DNA of 64,000 nucleotides, from assembly GCA_964484185.1 (NCBI GenBank), contig CAZAEQ010000018.1:1-64000 (forward strand). The letters run 5' to 3'. A model generated the notes under the pieces. That model saw only the letters and a program-made list of their open reading frames with translations, did no database searches and was not told where the DNA came from. This DNA comes from F1-120-MAGs238 sp964484185. Its GTDB lineage: Bacteria; Planctomycetota; Phycisphaerae; Phycisphaerales; UBA1924. This document shows, one piece after another, positions 33,881 through 42,953 of the stretch; position 1 is the stretch's first letter; every line of letters begins with the position of its first letter. The position numbers and the translations under genes were made by a program.

Positions 33881-36346
33881 TTGTCCGTGTTACCCACTGA
33901 CAGCGATCTCCGCATTCTGGCTGTCACGACCTTTGGTCTCGAAGCCGTCGTCGCACGCGAACTTGAAGACCTGGGCTACCAAGCCCAGCCGGTCTCCACT
34001 GGCCGCGTCCTCTTTTACGGCGATGCCCTCGCCGTCTGCCGCGCCAACCTCTGGCTCCGCACCGCTGATCGCGTCCTGATCCGCCTCGCCGAGTTCCCCT
34101 GCGACAACTTCGACACGCTCTTCGACACCATCAAGGCACTCAACTGGTCTGACTGGATCCCCCGCGATGGACTCATCCACGTTCACGGCCGCTCCATCCG
34201 CTCACAGCTCGCCAGCGTCCCCGCCAATCAGCGCGCCACCAAAAAAGCCATTGTCGAGGCCATGCTGGCCCAGCACCACGCCAACACGCTCCCCGAATCT
34301 GGCGCCAAGCACGATGTCGAAATCGCCATCGTCAACAACCTCGCCACCATCACCCTCGACACCTCCGGCGCGGGCCTGCACAAACGCGGCTACCGCCAGT
34401 TCGTCGGCGAAGCCGCCATCAAGGAAACGCTCGCCGCCGGACTCGTCTATCTCTCCGCGTGGAACCCCGATCGCCCGCTTATCGACCCATTCTGCGGCAG
34501 CGGCACCATCGCCATCGAAGCCGCCCTGCTTGGCCTGAACATTGCCCCGGGCCTGAACCGCGAATTCTCTTCTGAATTCTGGCAAAAATTCCCACTCGCC
34601 GCGTGGATCGAAGCAAGACGCGAAGCGACCGAAGCGCCTCGCGGCAAAATCCGCTTCGCCATCCACGGCAGCGATATCAGCGACAGCGCGATCCAACTCG
34701 CCCACACGCACGGTCGCGCAGCGGGCGTCGAACGCAGCGTCCACTTTGCCAAGAAAGATTTCCACGACCTCTCAAGCAAACTGCTCTATGGCTGCATCGT
34801 CACCAATCCGCCCTACGGCGAACGCATCGGCGAAGCCGAGCAGATCGAACGCCTCTACCACGAATTCCCCATCGTCTTCCGCCGCCTCGATACGTGGTCG
34901 TTCTTCATACTCACCGGTCGCCTGGACTTCGAACAAATCATCGGTCAGGAAGCCACCCGCCGCCGCAAGCTGTACAACTCCACGATCGAATGTACTTATT
35001 ACCAGTACCTGGGTCCCAAGCCGCCGTCGATGCGAAAGGAACCAGTCACTCCGCACAAGCCGGAAATCGCGCCCGCCGAAAATGCCCAGCCCGACCTTGC
35101 GCTGATCGAAGAATCGCCTGATGAACCGCCAAGCGAGTCACCAGATGAGTCACCAGTCGCGGTGTCCGTCACGACGCCGGTCGAAACAAGCTTCGAAGCT
35201 CTGGTAGATCAGAATGCCCCTGCCGCGCCTGCGCAGCCGAAATCAGATGAACCTCTACCTGACCGCATCCGCCCGCCCAAAGTCGAAGCCGGCCCCGTAT
35301 TTGGCGGCCTGCGTGACCGCGACAGAAACGAACTCGAACAATTCCGCGCCACACTCACCAACAACGTGCGACACCTCCGCCGCTACCCCACCCGCGGCAT
35401 CACCTGCTTCCGCATGTACGAACGCGACTCCCCCGATGTGCCGCTCATTATCGATCGCTACGAAGGCCGCATCCACGTCTTTGAATACGAACGCGAACAC
35501 TCACGCAACGTGGCTCAACAGGCAGACTGGCTCGATGCCTGCCGCGACATCATTTCTGAAGTCTGCTCGGTCCCGCCGCAGCACGTTTACATGAAGATGC
35601 GTCTCAAGCAACGCGGCCTCACACAGCACGAAAAGCTCGGCGGCAGCAACGAGACCTTTGAAGTTCAAGAAGATGGTCTGCGCTTCTGGGTCAACCTCGC
35701 CGATTACACCGATACCGGACTCTTCCTGGATCACCGCCTCACGCGGCAAATGATCCGTAAACACGCCGCCGGCAAGCGTTTCCTCAACCTCTTCTGTTAC
35801 ACCGGTTCGTTCACTTCCTACGCCGCCGCGGGCGGAGCCATCAGCACCACCAGTGTCGATCTCTCTTACACCTATCTTGACTGGGCGGCCGCCAACCTGG
35901 AACTCAACGCTCCGCCCGGACCTCAGCACCAGTTCATCCGCAGCGACATTCGCGAGTGGCTGCGCAAACACCCTGTCGGCCCCCACTACGACTTGGCCTT
36001 TGTCGATCCACCCACGTTCTCAAATTCCAAGTCCACCGATGAAGACTGGGATGTACTTCGCGACCATCCCGAACTTCTGAACCTTGTCCGTGGCGTCATG
36101 TCGCCTGGCGGCGTCGTGTATTTCTCGAACAATTTCCGCCGCTTCAAGCTCGCGGAAAACCTGCTGCCCGGTTATGCAATCCGCGAGATTTCGACCAAGA
36201 CTGTGCCGCCGGAATACAGGAATACGCGGATTCATCGGTGCTGGATGTTGCGGGCGATTGAGCCTGGAGAGAAAATTCTCACCGAGGCACCCAGTGCGCC
36301 AGTAGAACACGTTGAAGATAGCGATGACACTCTGGACGAAACTTGA
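33881..36346 (+). CDS. rlmL: Bifunctional 23S rRNA methyltransferase RlmKL
   Basis: The 821-residue protein modifies G2445 (N2) and G2069 (N7) of 23S rRNA in the E. coli numbering. Order: THUMP-containing N-terminal region (about 1-165), the RlmL methyltransferase with IDPFCGSGTIAIEAALLGLN (about 205) and NPPYGERIGE (about 309), an acidic Pro/Glu/Ser linker (about 385-460) and the RlmK methyltransferase with FLNLFCYTGSFTSYAAAGGA (about 630) and FVDPPTFSNSK (about 710). The linker is longer than in the E. coli protein and probably disordered. No ATG fits the start; TTG 33881 or GTG 33887 is likely. It stands alone between the dockerin genes and the polysaccharide locus. Confidence 0.93.
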   Translation: MSVLPTDSDLRILAVTTFGLEAVVARELEDLGYQAQPVSTGRVLFYGDALAVCRANLWLRTADRVLIRLAEFPCDNFDTLFDTIKALNWSDWIPRDGLIHVHGRSIRSQLASVPANQRATKKAIVEAMLAQHHANTLPESGAKHDVEIAIVNNLATITLDTSGAGLHKRGYRQFVGEAAIKETLAAGLVYLSAWNPDRPLIDPFCGSGTIAIEAALLGLNIAPGLNREFSSEFWQKFPLAAWIEARREATEAPRGKIRFAIHGSDISDSAIQLAHTHGRAAGVERSVHFAKKDFHDLSSKLLYGCIVTNPPYGERIGEAEQIERLYHEFPIVFRRLDTWSFFILTGRLDFEQIIGQEATRRRKLYNSTIECTYYQYLGPKPPSMRKEPVTPHKPEIAPAENAQPDLALIEESPDEPPSESPDESPVAVSVTTPVETSFEALVDQNAPAAPAQPKSDEPLPDRIRPPKVEAGPVFGGLRDRDRNELEQFRATLTNNVRHLRRYPTRGITCFRMYERDSPDVPLIIDRYEGRIHVFEYEREHSRNVAQQADWLDACRDIISEVCSVPPQHVYMKMRLKQRGLTQHEKLGGSNETFEVQEDGLRFWVNLADYTDTGLFLDHRLTRQMIRKHAAGKRFLNLFCYTGSFTSYAAAGGAISTTSVDLSYTYLDWAAANLELNAPPGPQHQFIRSDIREWLRKHPVGPHYDLAFVDPPTFSNSKSTDEDWDVLRDHPELLNLVRGVMSPGGVVYFSNNFRRFKLAENLLPGYAIREISTKTVPPEYRNTRIHRCWMLRAIEPGEKILTEAPSAPVEHVEDSDDTLDET

Positions 36347-36355
36347 CACCCGCCA

Positions 36356-37252
36356 TTACGCCGCCGACTGCTTCGCTGCGTTTCCGCCAACTGCCTTCCC
36401 CGCGATCTTCAGAGTCCCTTCTTTGAGCTGCACCAACTTCTCGTCATAGAGAAGTCCAATCATGTACTCATAGCTCGCCATCAACATGGCCAGATGCCAT
36501 CCCGGCTTGCCATCCAGGAAACCAAGTTTCCAGACGTACATATACAAGAACCGAATCAACGGGCGCATCGGCGTCCGCGGCCAGATATCTCTTCTCAGCC
36601 ATAGCCGATATTTGAGAATGTCGCGGAACAACCTTCCCGCTCGAGCTTCCTTGCCCTCACCCATGTGCATCTTCACCCACTCATCACTCTCAAGATCCGC
36701 GTAACGAATGTGCTTGGTGAGATACTCGCTGATCGATTCACGACGAATATGCAGCATCAGATGCTTGCAATACCCGGTCGTCCCATCTGCCACCATGTGT
36801 TCATGCACAGCGCGGTCCTCGTAGCGACACAGTCCGCGCCGGAAGAACCGCAGATTCCAGCTCGGAAACAACCCGCCGTGGCGGATCTCTCGACCCATCA
36901 TGATCACGACGCGGTTCACGAAATAGCCAACATCAGAGACATCGCTGGTCGCGATCTTTTTGATCTCGCGCGACAACTCCGGGGTGATCCGCTCATCGGC
37001 ATCGAGGATAAAAATCCACTTTCCCGTGAAAGGCAGATTATCCAATCCCCAGTTTTTCTGCCGTGAATAATTCTCAAACTTGTGTTCAACGACAATCGCC
37101 CCGGCTTTGCGAGCGATCTCCTGTGTGCCATCTGTTGACAGGCTGTCAAGCACAAAGACGCGACCGATCTTCAGCGCGTTTTCTACCGTCTCGCGAATGT
37201 GCGCGGCCTCATTGAACGTTGGAATCATGACATCAATCAGGGGGTAGCTCAC
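36356..37252 (-). CDS. Glycosyltransferase family 2, WaaE/KdtX-like (third of three tandem paralogues)
   Basis: The 298-residue protein has a GT-A fold start, VMIPTFNEAAHIRETVENAL, the nucleotide-binding region VLDSLSTDGTQEIA and the metal-binding DxD region WIFILDADERITPEL. The following GREIRHGGLFPSWNLRFFRR is typical of the beta-glucosyltransferases that extend LPS cores. The C-terminal half has amphipathic helices and one hydrophobic stretch (MLMASYEYMIGLL) that may attach it to the membrane. Its ATG overlaps the stop of the previous glycosyltransferase by four bases. Donor and acceptor are unknown. Confidence 0.9.
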   Translation of the reverse strand: MSYPLIDVMIPTFNEAAHIRETVENALKIGRVFVLDSLSTDGTQEIARKAGAIVVEHKFENYSRQKNWGLDNLPFTGKWIFILDADERITPELSREIKKIATSDVSDVGYFVNRVVIMMGREIRHGGLFPSWNLRFFRRGLCRYEDRAVHEHMVADGTTGYCKHLMLHIRRESISEYLTKHIRYADLESDEWVKMHMGEGKEARAGRLFRDILKYRLWLRRDIWPRTPMRPLIRFLYMYVWKLGFLDGKPGWHLAMLMASYEYMIGLLYDEKLVQLKEGTLKIAGKAVGGNAAKQSAA

Positions 37253-38295
37253 GCGGCATCTCCCTCTGCGGCAGCGCTGGCCTTCACAGACTCCGGCTGT
37301 ACAGAGTCATCAACAAGGCTCATCGCCCGCGAAGGCGGATCCTTATCCAGCATCTGTTCAACACGTTCCGTTGTTGCTGCGTGCCAGGTCTTCTGCTGCT
37401 CTCTGATTTTGATCTCAATCCAATATTCATACATCGAGATCATCGCCGAGTAGTGAAAACCGGCGCGGCCATCCAGAAACGCCAGTCGCACAAAATACAT
37501 GTAGAGAAAGCGAACAAACCCACGCAACGGCAGGAAGAACGAAAGGTCCTTTACGGCCCGGCGCTTTACGCCAGGGCTCTTGTCAAAAACCTGCTGCACT
37601 TTGCTCCAGGCCGAGCCCTTCACAATCCGCACCGCTTCGTTCGCTTCCATGGTCGAATACGAATTGTGCTTCTTGAACCACGGCATCAACCCCTTGTTGA
37701 AGCTGTAGTGAATGAAGTGTTCCTGAAGGTCTCCCAGTGTTCCCTTCATGACCGGGTGGGCATTCACTTCTCGCTCTTCATAGCGGATCATTTCCGGCTT
37801 GAACAACCGGATAATCCACACCGGGTATATGCCGCCGTGCCGCAGCCAGCGGCCCATGAACATGTTCTTGTATCGCAACCGAAATGCAACGTGCGGGTTA
37901 CTTGCGTCATTCACCGTCCGCACCAGTTCATCTCTCAATTCGGGCGTTACCCGTTCATCCGCATCGGAGTAATACACCCACGCATGCTTGAACTTGATGT
38001 TCTCCAGCGCCCAGTTGGAGTGCTTGCTCCAGTTGTCGAACTTGCGCTGAATGATCCGCACATTGGGGTACTTCGCGGCGATCTCCAGCGTCTTGTCCGA
38101 TGAAAAGCTGTCGAGGACCACAATGTCGTCGCTGAATGTCAACGAATCCAGGCAGGGACCCAGATTCACTTCCTCATCCTTCGTCAAAATCAGAATGCTT
38201 GGCGGCTCTCCTGGCACGGACGACAACACTCGCCGCGACTTGTCGTCTGGCGTTGCCACTGCATCGAGTGTGTAGTTTCCCTGTGTGTCCGACAT
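37249..38295 (-). CDS. Glycosyltransferase family 2 (second of three tandem paralogues)
   Basis: The 348-residue protein shows ILILTKDEEVNLGPCLDSL, VLDSFSSDKTLEIA and VYYSDADERVTPEL, so it has the same fold and metal-binding motif as its neighbours. The middle contains RWLRHGGIYPVWIIRLFKPE, shared with the other two. An amphipathic C-terminal part with RFLYMYFVRLAFLDG follows. I chose ATG 38295; the open frame continues to 38469 but that part overlaps the terminator hairpin. It is translationally coupled to the next gene (ATGA). Likely a polysaccharide or LPS-type sugar transferase. Confidence 0.9.
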   Translation of the reverse strand: MSDTQGNYTLDAVATPDDKSRRVLSSVPGEPPSILILTKDEEVNLGPCLDSLTFSDDIVVLDSFSSDKTLEIAAKYPNVRIIQRKFDNWSKHSNWALENIKFKHAWVYYSDADERVTPELRDELVRTVNDASNPHVAFRLRYKNMFMGRWLRHGGIYPVWIIRLFKPEMIRYEEREVNAHPVMKGTLGDLQEHFIHYSFNKGLMPWFKKHNSYSTMEANEAVRIVKGSAWSKVQQVFDKSPGVKRRAVKDLSFFLPLRGFVRFLYMYFVRLAFLDGRAGFHYSAMISMYEYWIEIKIREQQKTWHAATTERVEQMLDKDPPSRAMSLVDDSVQPESVKASAAAEGDAA

Positions 38296-38466
38296 GCTGC
38301 GAAAGTCCCAATTCCGCCAAATGGCCAAATAACCAAGGCTCGTGTACGCGATGGTACGCCTTGCGTACGCATTCACGACCCGTCTGGATCGTCTCAAAAT
38401 CGCCAAAACTTGCGGCGGCGATCCTCTTTTCCCTTCCTTCACGCGCCGTGCTCCCCCCAAAACGAA

Positions 38467-38496
38467 CACTGCCGCGGCAAAGGTGCCGCGGCAGTG
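38467..38496 (-). terminator. Rho-independent terminator after the first tandem glycosyltransferase gene
   Basis: A perfect 13-bp stem (CACTGCCGCGGCA and its complement) closes a 4-base loop. On the minus strand it is followed by TTCGTTTTG. It lies 30 bases after the stop of the gene at 38527 and before the next start at 38295, so transcription of the three tandem paralogues is probably split here. Confidence 0.75.
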
Positions 38497-38526
38497 AAAA
38501 GTTTCAAGATTCTCATCCAGATCCGC

Positions 38527-39531
38527 TCAAGTTGTCGCGGCCGCTGGCATCATCGGAATGTCGCCATAATCACCGCTCAGGAGCTTCGCAACCTTTTCCT
38601 CGTTGCGATCCTGCCATGCCGAGCGACGCTCGCGCATCTTGAGTTCGATCCAGTACTCGTACATGCTCACGAGCATGCAATAGTGTGCCCCGGCGATCCC
38701 GTCGCGGAGCCCCAATTTAGCGAAGAAATCAAACCCAAACCGCCATGCCCAGCGTGCTGGAAGGAAGAAGCTGAAATTCTTAAGTGCGCGCCGCCGCATG
38801 ATCGGATCAGGATCGCGCAACTGCTTCAGCGTGGGCCGGCCCTGTTGTACCACCGCCACCGCTTCCATCGCCTCGCGGTCGCTGTAATAGTTATGCTTGG
38901 TAAACCAGCGCTTCAGTCCGCTATTGAACGAATAGTGCGTGAATCTCTCTTGTAATTCACCCATTTCGCCGTCAACGATTGGGTGCACATTGGTCTGACG
39001 CTTTTCGTAACGAACTCGATCGGGTTGAAGCAGGCGTAGCAGCCAGACATCGCCGCCAGCACAATGCTGAATCCACTCGCCTCTAAAGATATTCCGGTAG
39101 CGAATCCGGTATGCAACTGGGGCTGCGGGCACGTGCTCGCGACTGGCGATCTCTTGCAGCTCCGCCGCCAATTCAGCAGGAACTCGTTCATCGGCATCGC
39201 AGACATACACCCAGCGGTTTTTCCACTCGATCTGATGAAGCCCGTAATTGCGCTGCAAGTACTCGGTATCAAACTCGCGACGAGCTACGCGCACATTCGT
39301 GTTCGACTCGGCGATTTCAACCGTGTGATCGGTCGAAAGCGAATCGAGCACCACAATGTCATCAGAAAAACCAAGCGTGTTCAGACACGCCTGAATGTTC
39401 GACTCTTCGTTTTTGGTGAGAATGAGGACGCTGACGCCAGTACCTTTGGCCGTCCTCTTGGTTGGTGCGATGCGCACCGTTTCCATCGCAGCGCTCATTG
39501 CGTGAGAGCGCACCTGATCTGTTCCTGTCAC
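38527..39531 (-). CDS. Glycosyltransferase family 2 (first of three tandem paralogues)
   Basis: The 334-residue protein carries VLILTKNEESNIQACLNTL, VLDSLSTDHTVEIA and VYVCDADERVPAEL, the GT2 nucleotide and metal motifs, then FRGEWIQHCAGGDVWLLRLL. The C-terminal half has WRFGFDFFAKLGLRDG, aligning with the other two paralogues. The start is uncertain: GTG 39531 has a strong GGAGGT eight bases upstream, while ATG 39498 or 39486 are alternatives without a clear ribosome site. It is 165 bases from the epimerase gene and is followed by a strong terminator. Confidence 0.88.
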   Translation of the reverse strand: MTGTDQVRSHAMSAAMETVRIAPTKRTAKGTGVSVLILTKNEESNIQACLNTLGFSDDIVVLDSLSTDHTVEIAESNTNVRVARREFDTEYLQRNYGLHQIEWKNRWVYVCDADERVPAELAAELQEIASREHVPAAPVAYRIRYRNIFRGEWIQHCAGGDVWLLRLLQPDRVRYEKRQTNVHPIVDGEMGELQERFTHYSFNSGLKRWFTKHNYYSDREAMEAVAVVQQGRPTLKQLRDPDPIMRRRALKNFSFFLPARWAWRFGFDFFAKLGLRDGIAGAHYCMLVSMYEYWIELKMRERRSAWQDRNEEKVAKLLSGDYGDIPMMPAAATT

Positions 39532-39696
39532 CACGCACCACCTCCGGACCGGCCCCTGCAATGCCGATCAAGACGTCATTACCACAACAACGTCAATCAA
39601 AGATGAAGCACAAATCCCTTAATGCCAACAAAACCGTCTGTAACGACCAAAAAAACCGCTCTTGGCATGCAGAAAATAGGGGAAAAGTCCTATAAC

Positions 39697-40662
39697 TCAA
39701 CGGTTTGGGATCGCCCATTCCAGCGTACGTCGTATTCCCTCACCAAAATCTACAATTGGCGCATATCCTAGAATCGCCCGGGCTTTACTGATATCCGCAC
39801 TCGAATGACGCACATCTCCGGCCCGCGGCTCGCCATGGGTCGGCGTTCCATCAACCTTGAGCACCTCTCCCATGTGCCTGAGCACATCAAGAAGCGTCAC
39901 GCGACCGCCGCACCCGATGTTGATAACTTCGCCCCTCAGATCCTTGCTTGAGCTTGCCGCAAGTAAATTTGCATGAACTATGTTATCTATGTATACGAAA
40001 TCCCGGGTCTGCAACCCATCTCCCAGCACTCTGGGCTGACGTTTTTCCGCAAGCGCATTCACAAACGCACTGATCACCGCCGCATATGGGCTTTTGGGGT
40101 CCTGCCTCGGTCCAAATACATTGAAGTACCGCAGGCTCACCGTGGACAGATCGAAACATCTTGCCCAAGTCTGAAGCAGCAGTTCGCCAGCAACTTTGCT
40201 CGCCGCGTATGGCGACCAGGAATCCGGCGCATCAGTCTCTTTGCTGGGAAGATTGGGGTTATTCCCATACGCGGCTGCGCTGGCTGCGAAGTTCACGCGG
40301 TGCACACCCAGCTCTTTGGCCGCGATCAAAACCCGCTGAGTTCCTTCAATATTCACATGCAGACACTCATCAGGTTTTTCAACCGACTCGGGCACGCTGA
40401 CAATCGCCGCCTGGTGAAACACATAGCGGCATCCTTTCATCGCCGATCGAAGTTCTGCATCATCAAGCACTGAAGCCTTTCGGAAATCCACCCCTGGCGG
40501 CAGGTTGCTCAAATGCCCGCCCTTTAACGTGTCGAGCACTACAACCTCGCAACCCAGACCCTTTAGCGCATGTGCGAGATGCGACCCGATGAATCCAGCC
40601 CCGCCGGTAATTAACGCTCGCTGAGATCCAAATGCGCCGCCGTATGTTCCCGAGATTGCCAT
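39697..40662 (-). CDS. NAD-dependent epimerase/dehydratase, UDP-glucose 4-epimerase type
   Basis: The 321-residue short-chain dehydrogenase has the dinucleotide motif TGGAGFIGSHL at about 17-27 and the catalytic YxxxK in SPYAASKVAGE (about 152-156), with the Ser of FAASAAAYGN upstream. The C-terminal half has LRYFNVFGPRQDP and TRDFVYIDNIVHANLLA, typical of UDP-hexose 4-epimerases such as WbpP. It most likely interconverts UDP-GlcNAc/GalNAc or UDP-Glc/Gal for the polysaccharide made by the neighbouring glycosyltransferases. It is flanked by GT genes on the same strand but with gaps of over 100 bases. Confidence 0.9.
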   Translation of the reverse strand: MAISGTYGGAFGSQRALITGGAGFIGSHLAHALKGLGCEVVVLDTLKGGHLSNLPPGVDFRKASVLDDAELRSAMKGCRYVFHQAAIVSVPESVEKPDECLHVNIEGTQRVLIAAKELGVHRVNFAASAAAYGNNPNLPSKETDAPDSWSPYAASKVAGELLLQTWARCFDLSTVSLRYFNVFGPRQDPKSPYAAVISAFVNALAEKRQPRVLGDGLQTRDFVYIDNIVHANLLAASSSKDLRGEVINIGCGGRVTLLDVLRHMGEVLKVDGTPTHGEPRAGDVRHSSADISKARAILGYAPIVDFGEGIRRTLEWAIPNR

Positions 40663-40777
40663 ACACCATTATCGGGGCAAAACTGTAATTGGTCCAATCG
40701 GCTTGAGCAGGATTCCCAAACTCTCTGGCACAGCGCTGGCTCAATTGAGTTATCTCAAACGAGCACGAAAGTGCAAA

Positions 40778-42010
40778 TCATCGCCGCAATCGGGCCTTTT
40801 GTGCCGCAAAACGGATCGCCGCTTCAATTCCATCGACCATTCGCTTCACGGTAAATCGCTGAGTCGCGGTTTCGTGCGCAAACAGACTCATCGATACCAG
40901 CCGAGCCGGATTCTTCAGCAAATCAAGAATTTGCTGTGCCATGTCGGCATCGTCAAGATGTCTGAACACAATTCCATTGTGACCGGCCTCAAGAGCCTCG
41001 ATCTCCGGGTTGTGTGCATGAATCAAGTCCCCCGCAACGACCGGCACCCCGTAGCCAAATGCGTGCAGGATAGAAAGGCCGAGATTGGTCGGATACACAA
41101 ACAGGTCCGCGGAGAGAAAGAAAGGAGCCAGGTCTCGCTCCTCATAGACCGCGCCCGCAAAAAGAACATTGTCAGAAATATCCAACTCAGTCGCAAGCTG
41201 CCGCAGCGATTGTTCAGCTGGGCCGTTCCCGATAATCACCGCCGATATCGCCGGAAAATGTACTTTCAACCTCTTCACGGCCCGCAGCAATACATCCACG
41301 CGATTGTCGTCAAATAAGCGGGAAACGAATATCAGGTTGGGCTCACCAAGTCCTTTTTCCCGTGCAAAAGCCGTCAATCTCTCAGGGTTTTTGAGCAGGG
41401 CCTTTCGCTCTGCCTGAATCGCAGTTTGATCAAGTGCATTTTGGGCAACAAACACTCGCTCCCGCTTGGTTTCAAACTCCAGAAACTTTCCTGCTCCGAT
41501 GTTGTTGTAGAACATCACCGCATCAGCCATTCGCCCGACGCGCCATCGAATCGTTCTTCGCAGCAGATTGTCCGACTTGGATACCCCGTGGCCCCAGAGC
41601 ACTGTCCCGACTCCCATCATTCTCGCCTTGGCGAGAGTCGGCAGCAATGACAAATGCCCAATGTTCCATGGCAGGATGAGAACATCAGATTGATCCAGTG
41701 TTGCCGCCGCGAGGTGCTCGCCGTGCCACACGATGTCACGCCCTGCCACAACATGCACTTTTTGATCAAAATGCTCTGCCTTGAATGTCTGAGGCACCGC
41801 ATTCTTCAAGTTCTTAACCGTCGTATAAAACACGCGCAGGTCAATTCCTGGACGCGCTGCCAACTCGGTGAAAATCGGGATTCGGTATTTAGGCAGCCCG
41901 GGCTGACAAATCGTCACGCGAATCGGGGTTGCCTCTGCGCGCACAATAGCTGATTGAGGAGCTTTGGCCTCTACTGGTTTGATGGGATTCAGGCCTTGTG
42001 TGTGGGGCAT
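40778..42010 (-). CDS. Glycosyltransferase family 4 lacking the usual EX7E motif
   Basis: The 410-residue protein has the GT-B fold: an N-terminal acceptor half with CQPGLPKYRIPIFTELAAR, and a C-terminal donor half with LIFVSRLFDDNRVDVLLRAV, AVIIGNGPAEQSLRQLA and LFAGAVYEERDLAPFF. Where most GT4 enzymes have a Glu-x7-Glu motif, it has TNLGLSILHAFGYGVPVVAG, with neither Glu at the expected place. A GLS/T-x-x-HA variant is known to me from other bacterial GT4-like proteins, so it is probably active. ATG 42010 is chosen; a TTG at 42088 would add 26 residues of poor quality. The sugar is unknown. Confidence 0.87.
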   Translation of the reverse strand: MPHTQGLNPIKPVEAKAPQSAIVRAEATPIRVTICQPGLPKYRIPIFTELAARPGIDLRVFYTTVKNLKNAVPQTFKAEHFDQKVHVVAGRDIVWHGEHLAAATLDQSDVLILPWNIGHLSLLPTLAKARMMGVGTVLWGHGVSKSDNLLRRTIRWRVGRMADAVMFYNNIGAGKFLEFETKRERVFVAQNALDQTAIQAERKALLKNPERLTAFAREKGLGEPNLIFVSRLFDDNRVDVLLRAVKRLKVHFPAISAVIIGNGPAEQSLRQLATELDISDNVLFAGAVYEERDLAPFFLSADLFVYPTNLGLSILHAFGYGVPVVAGDLIHAHNPEIEALEAGHNGIVFRHLDDADMAQQILDLLKNPARLVSMSLFAHETATQRFTVKRMVDGIEAAIRFAAQKARLRR

Positions 42011-42248
42011 AAATAAAACTGAACTTGCAGACGAGACTGTTCTATATCGGCCGCGAATGCAATAACCACCCGATTCACCCTGATTCAATTGGTGCTATTT
42101 TTCGGCGATTGCGCTCCTCAAAGCCCCACGGTATAAGGATGCACGCGCCGGGATCGAAATCCACAGAATCCGCTAAGAGATTCGTAAAAAACTGATATCA
42201 GCCACACGCATTCACAGTCTTGACGGTTCCACCAAGGTTCTTGTCAAA

Positions 42249-42803
42249 TTATTTAGAATGGTTCGCAAGACGCGAACGCAGCACTTTTGCAGGGTTTCCT
42301 CCAGCAATCATGTCATCAGGAACATCTTTGGAAACCACCGCTCGCGCGCCAATAACACAGTTGTGACCTACCCGTACACCTGGCCCAATGAACACCCCAG
42401 CACATATCCAGACGCCGCTTCCAATGGAAATTTTCGGCCTGAGCAGAGGCATATCCGGGCGCGTGTAATCATGGGTCCCCGCGCACACATACACATCCTG
42501 TGACAACACCGTGTGCGCACCAATATCTACCGGGCCAAGGTTATAGATTTCGACCCGCTCTGAGAGCATTGAAAACTCGCCCATGGAGAACAACCAAGGG
42601 TGCTTAATAATTGTCGAAGCCTTTGTTCCTGCAGTTCCAGCAATTTTTGCGCCAAATCTCCTCAGCCAGAAGCGCCTCCAGCCATGCGACCGGCGCGGAC
42701 TGAAGCGAATCAACGTTGCCTGCACCAGTTCCCATAACGTCCTTATTGCATACTCTCGCAGCGTGTATGGAAACCCGGCCGTGGTGTCTAGCCGCTGGAA
42801 CAC
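42249..42803 (-). CDS. WcaF-like hexapeptide acetyltransferase
   Basis: The 184-residue protein belongs to the left-handed beta-helix acyltransferases. The N-terminal helical part ends in SHGWRRFWLRRFGAKI, the WcaF/colanic-acid type signature, and the hexapeptide region includes IGAHTVLSQDVYVCAGTHDY (with the catalytic-type His), WICAGVFIGPGVRVG and VIGARAVVSKDVPDD with IAGGNPAKVL. It probably O-acetylates a sugar of the exported polysaccharide. It is divergent from the gene at 42954; the gap of 150 bases must hold both promoters, though none is clear. Confidence 0.92.
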   Translation of the reverse strand: MFQRLDTTAGFPYTLREYAIRTLWELVQATLIRFSPRRSHGWRRFWLRRFGAKIAGTAGTKASTIIKHPWLFSMGEFSMLSERVEIYNLGPVDIGAHTVLSQDVYVCAGTHDYTRPDMPLLRPKISIGSGVWICAGVFIGPGVRVGHNCVIGARAVVSKDVPDDMIAGGNPAKVLRSRLANHSK

Positions 42804-42953
42804 TTTTGGTTCACTTTGAGTTGGATCGGAAGGTGACAGGTGGCGTTCCTTTTGCTCGTGTGTGGCGTAGCAACATCTCGTTCTATCGGCTGAAATGACT
42901 CAAGAGTCTCGAAACCTTACCCGATAAACACCAAACTTCAAGTCGTTCGAAGA

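Noticed and set aside
38296..38469. Longer N-terminus for the second GT2
   Set aside because: The stretch contains the terminator arm and basic residues not shared with the paralogues; ATG 38295 fits better.
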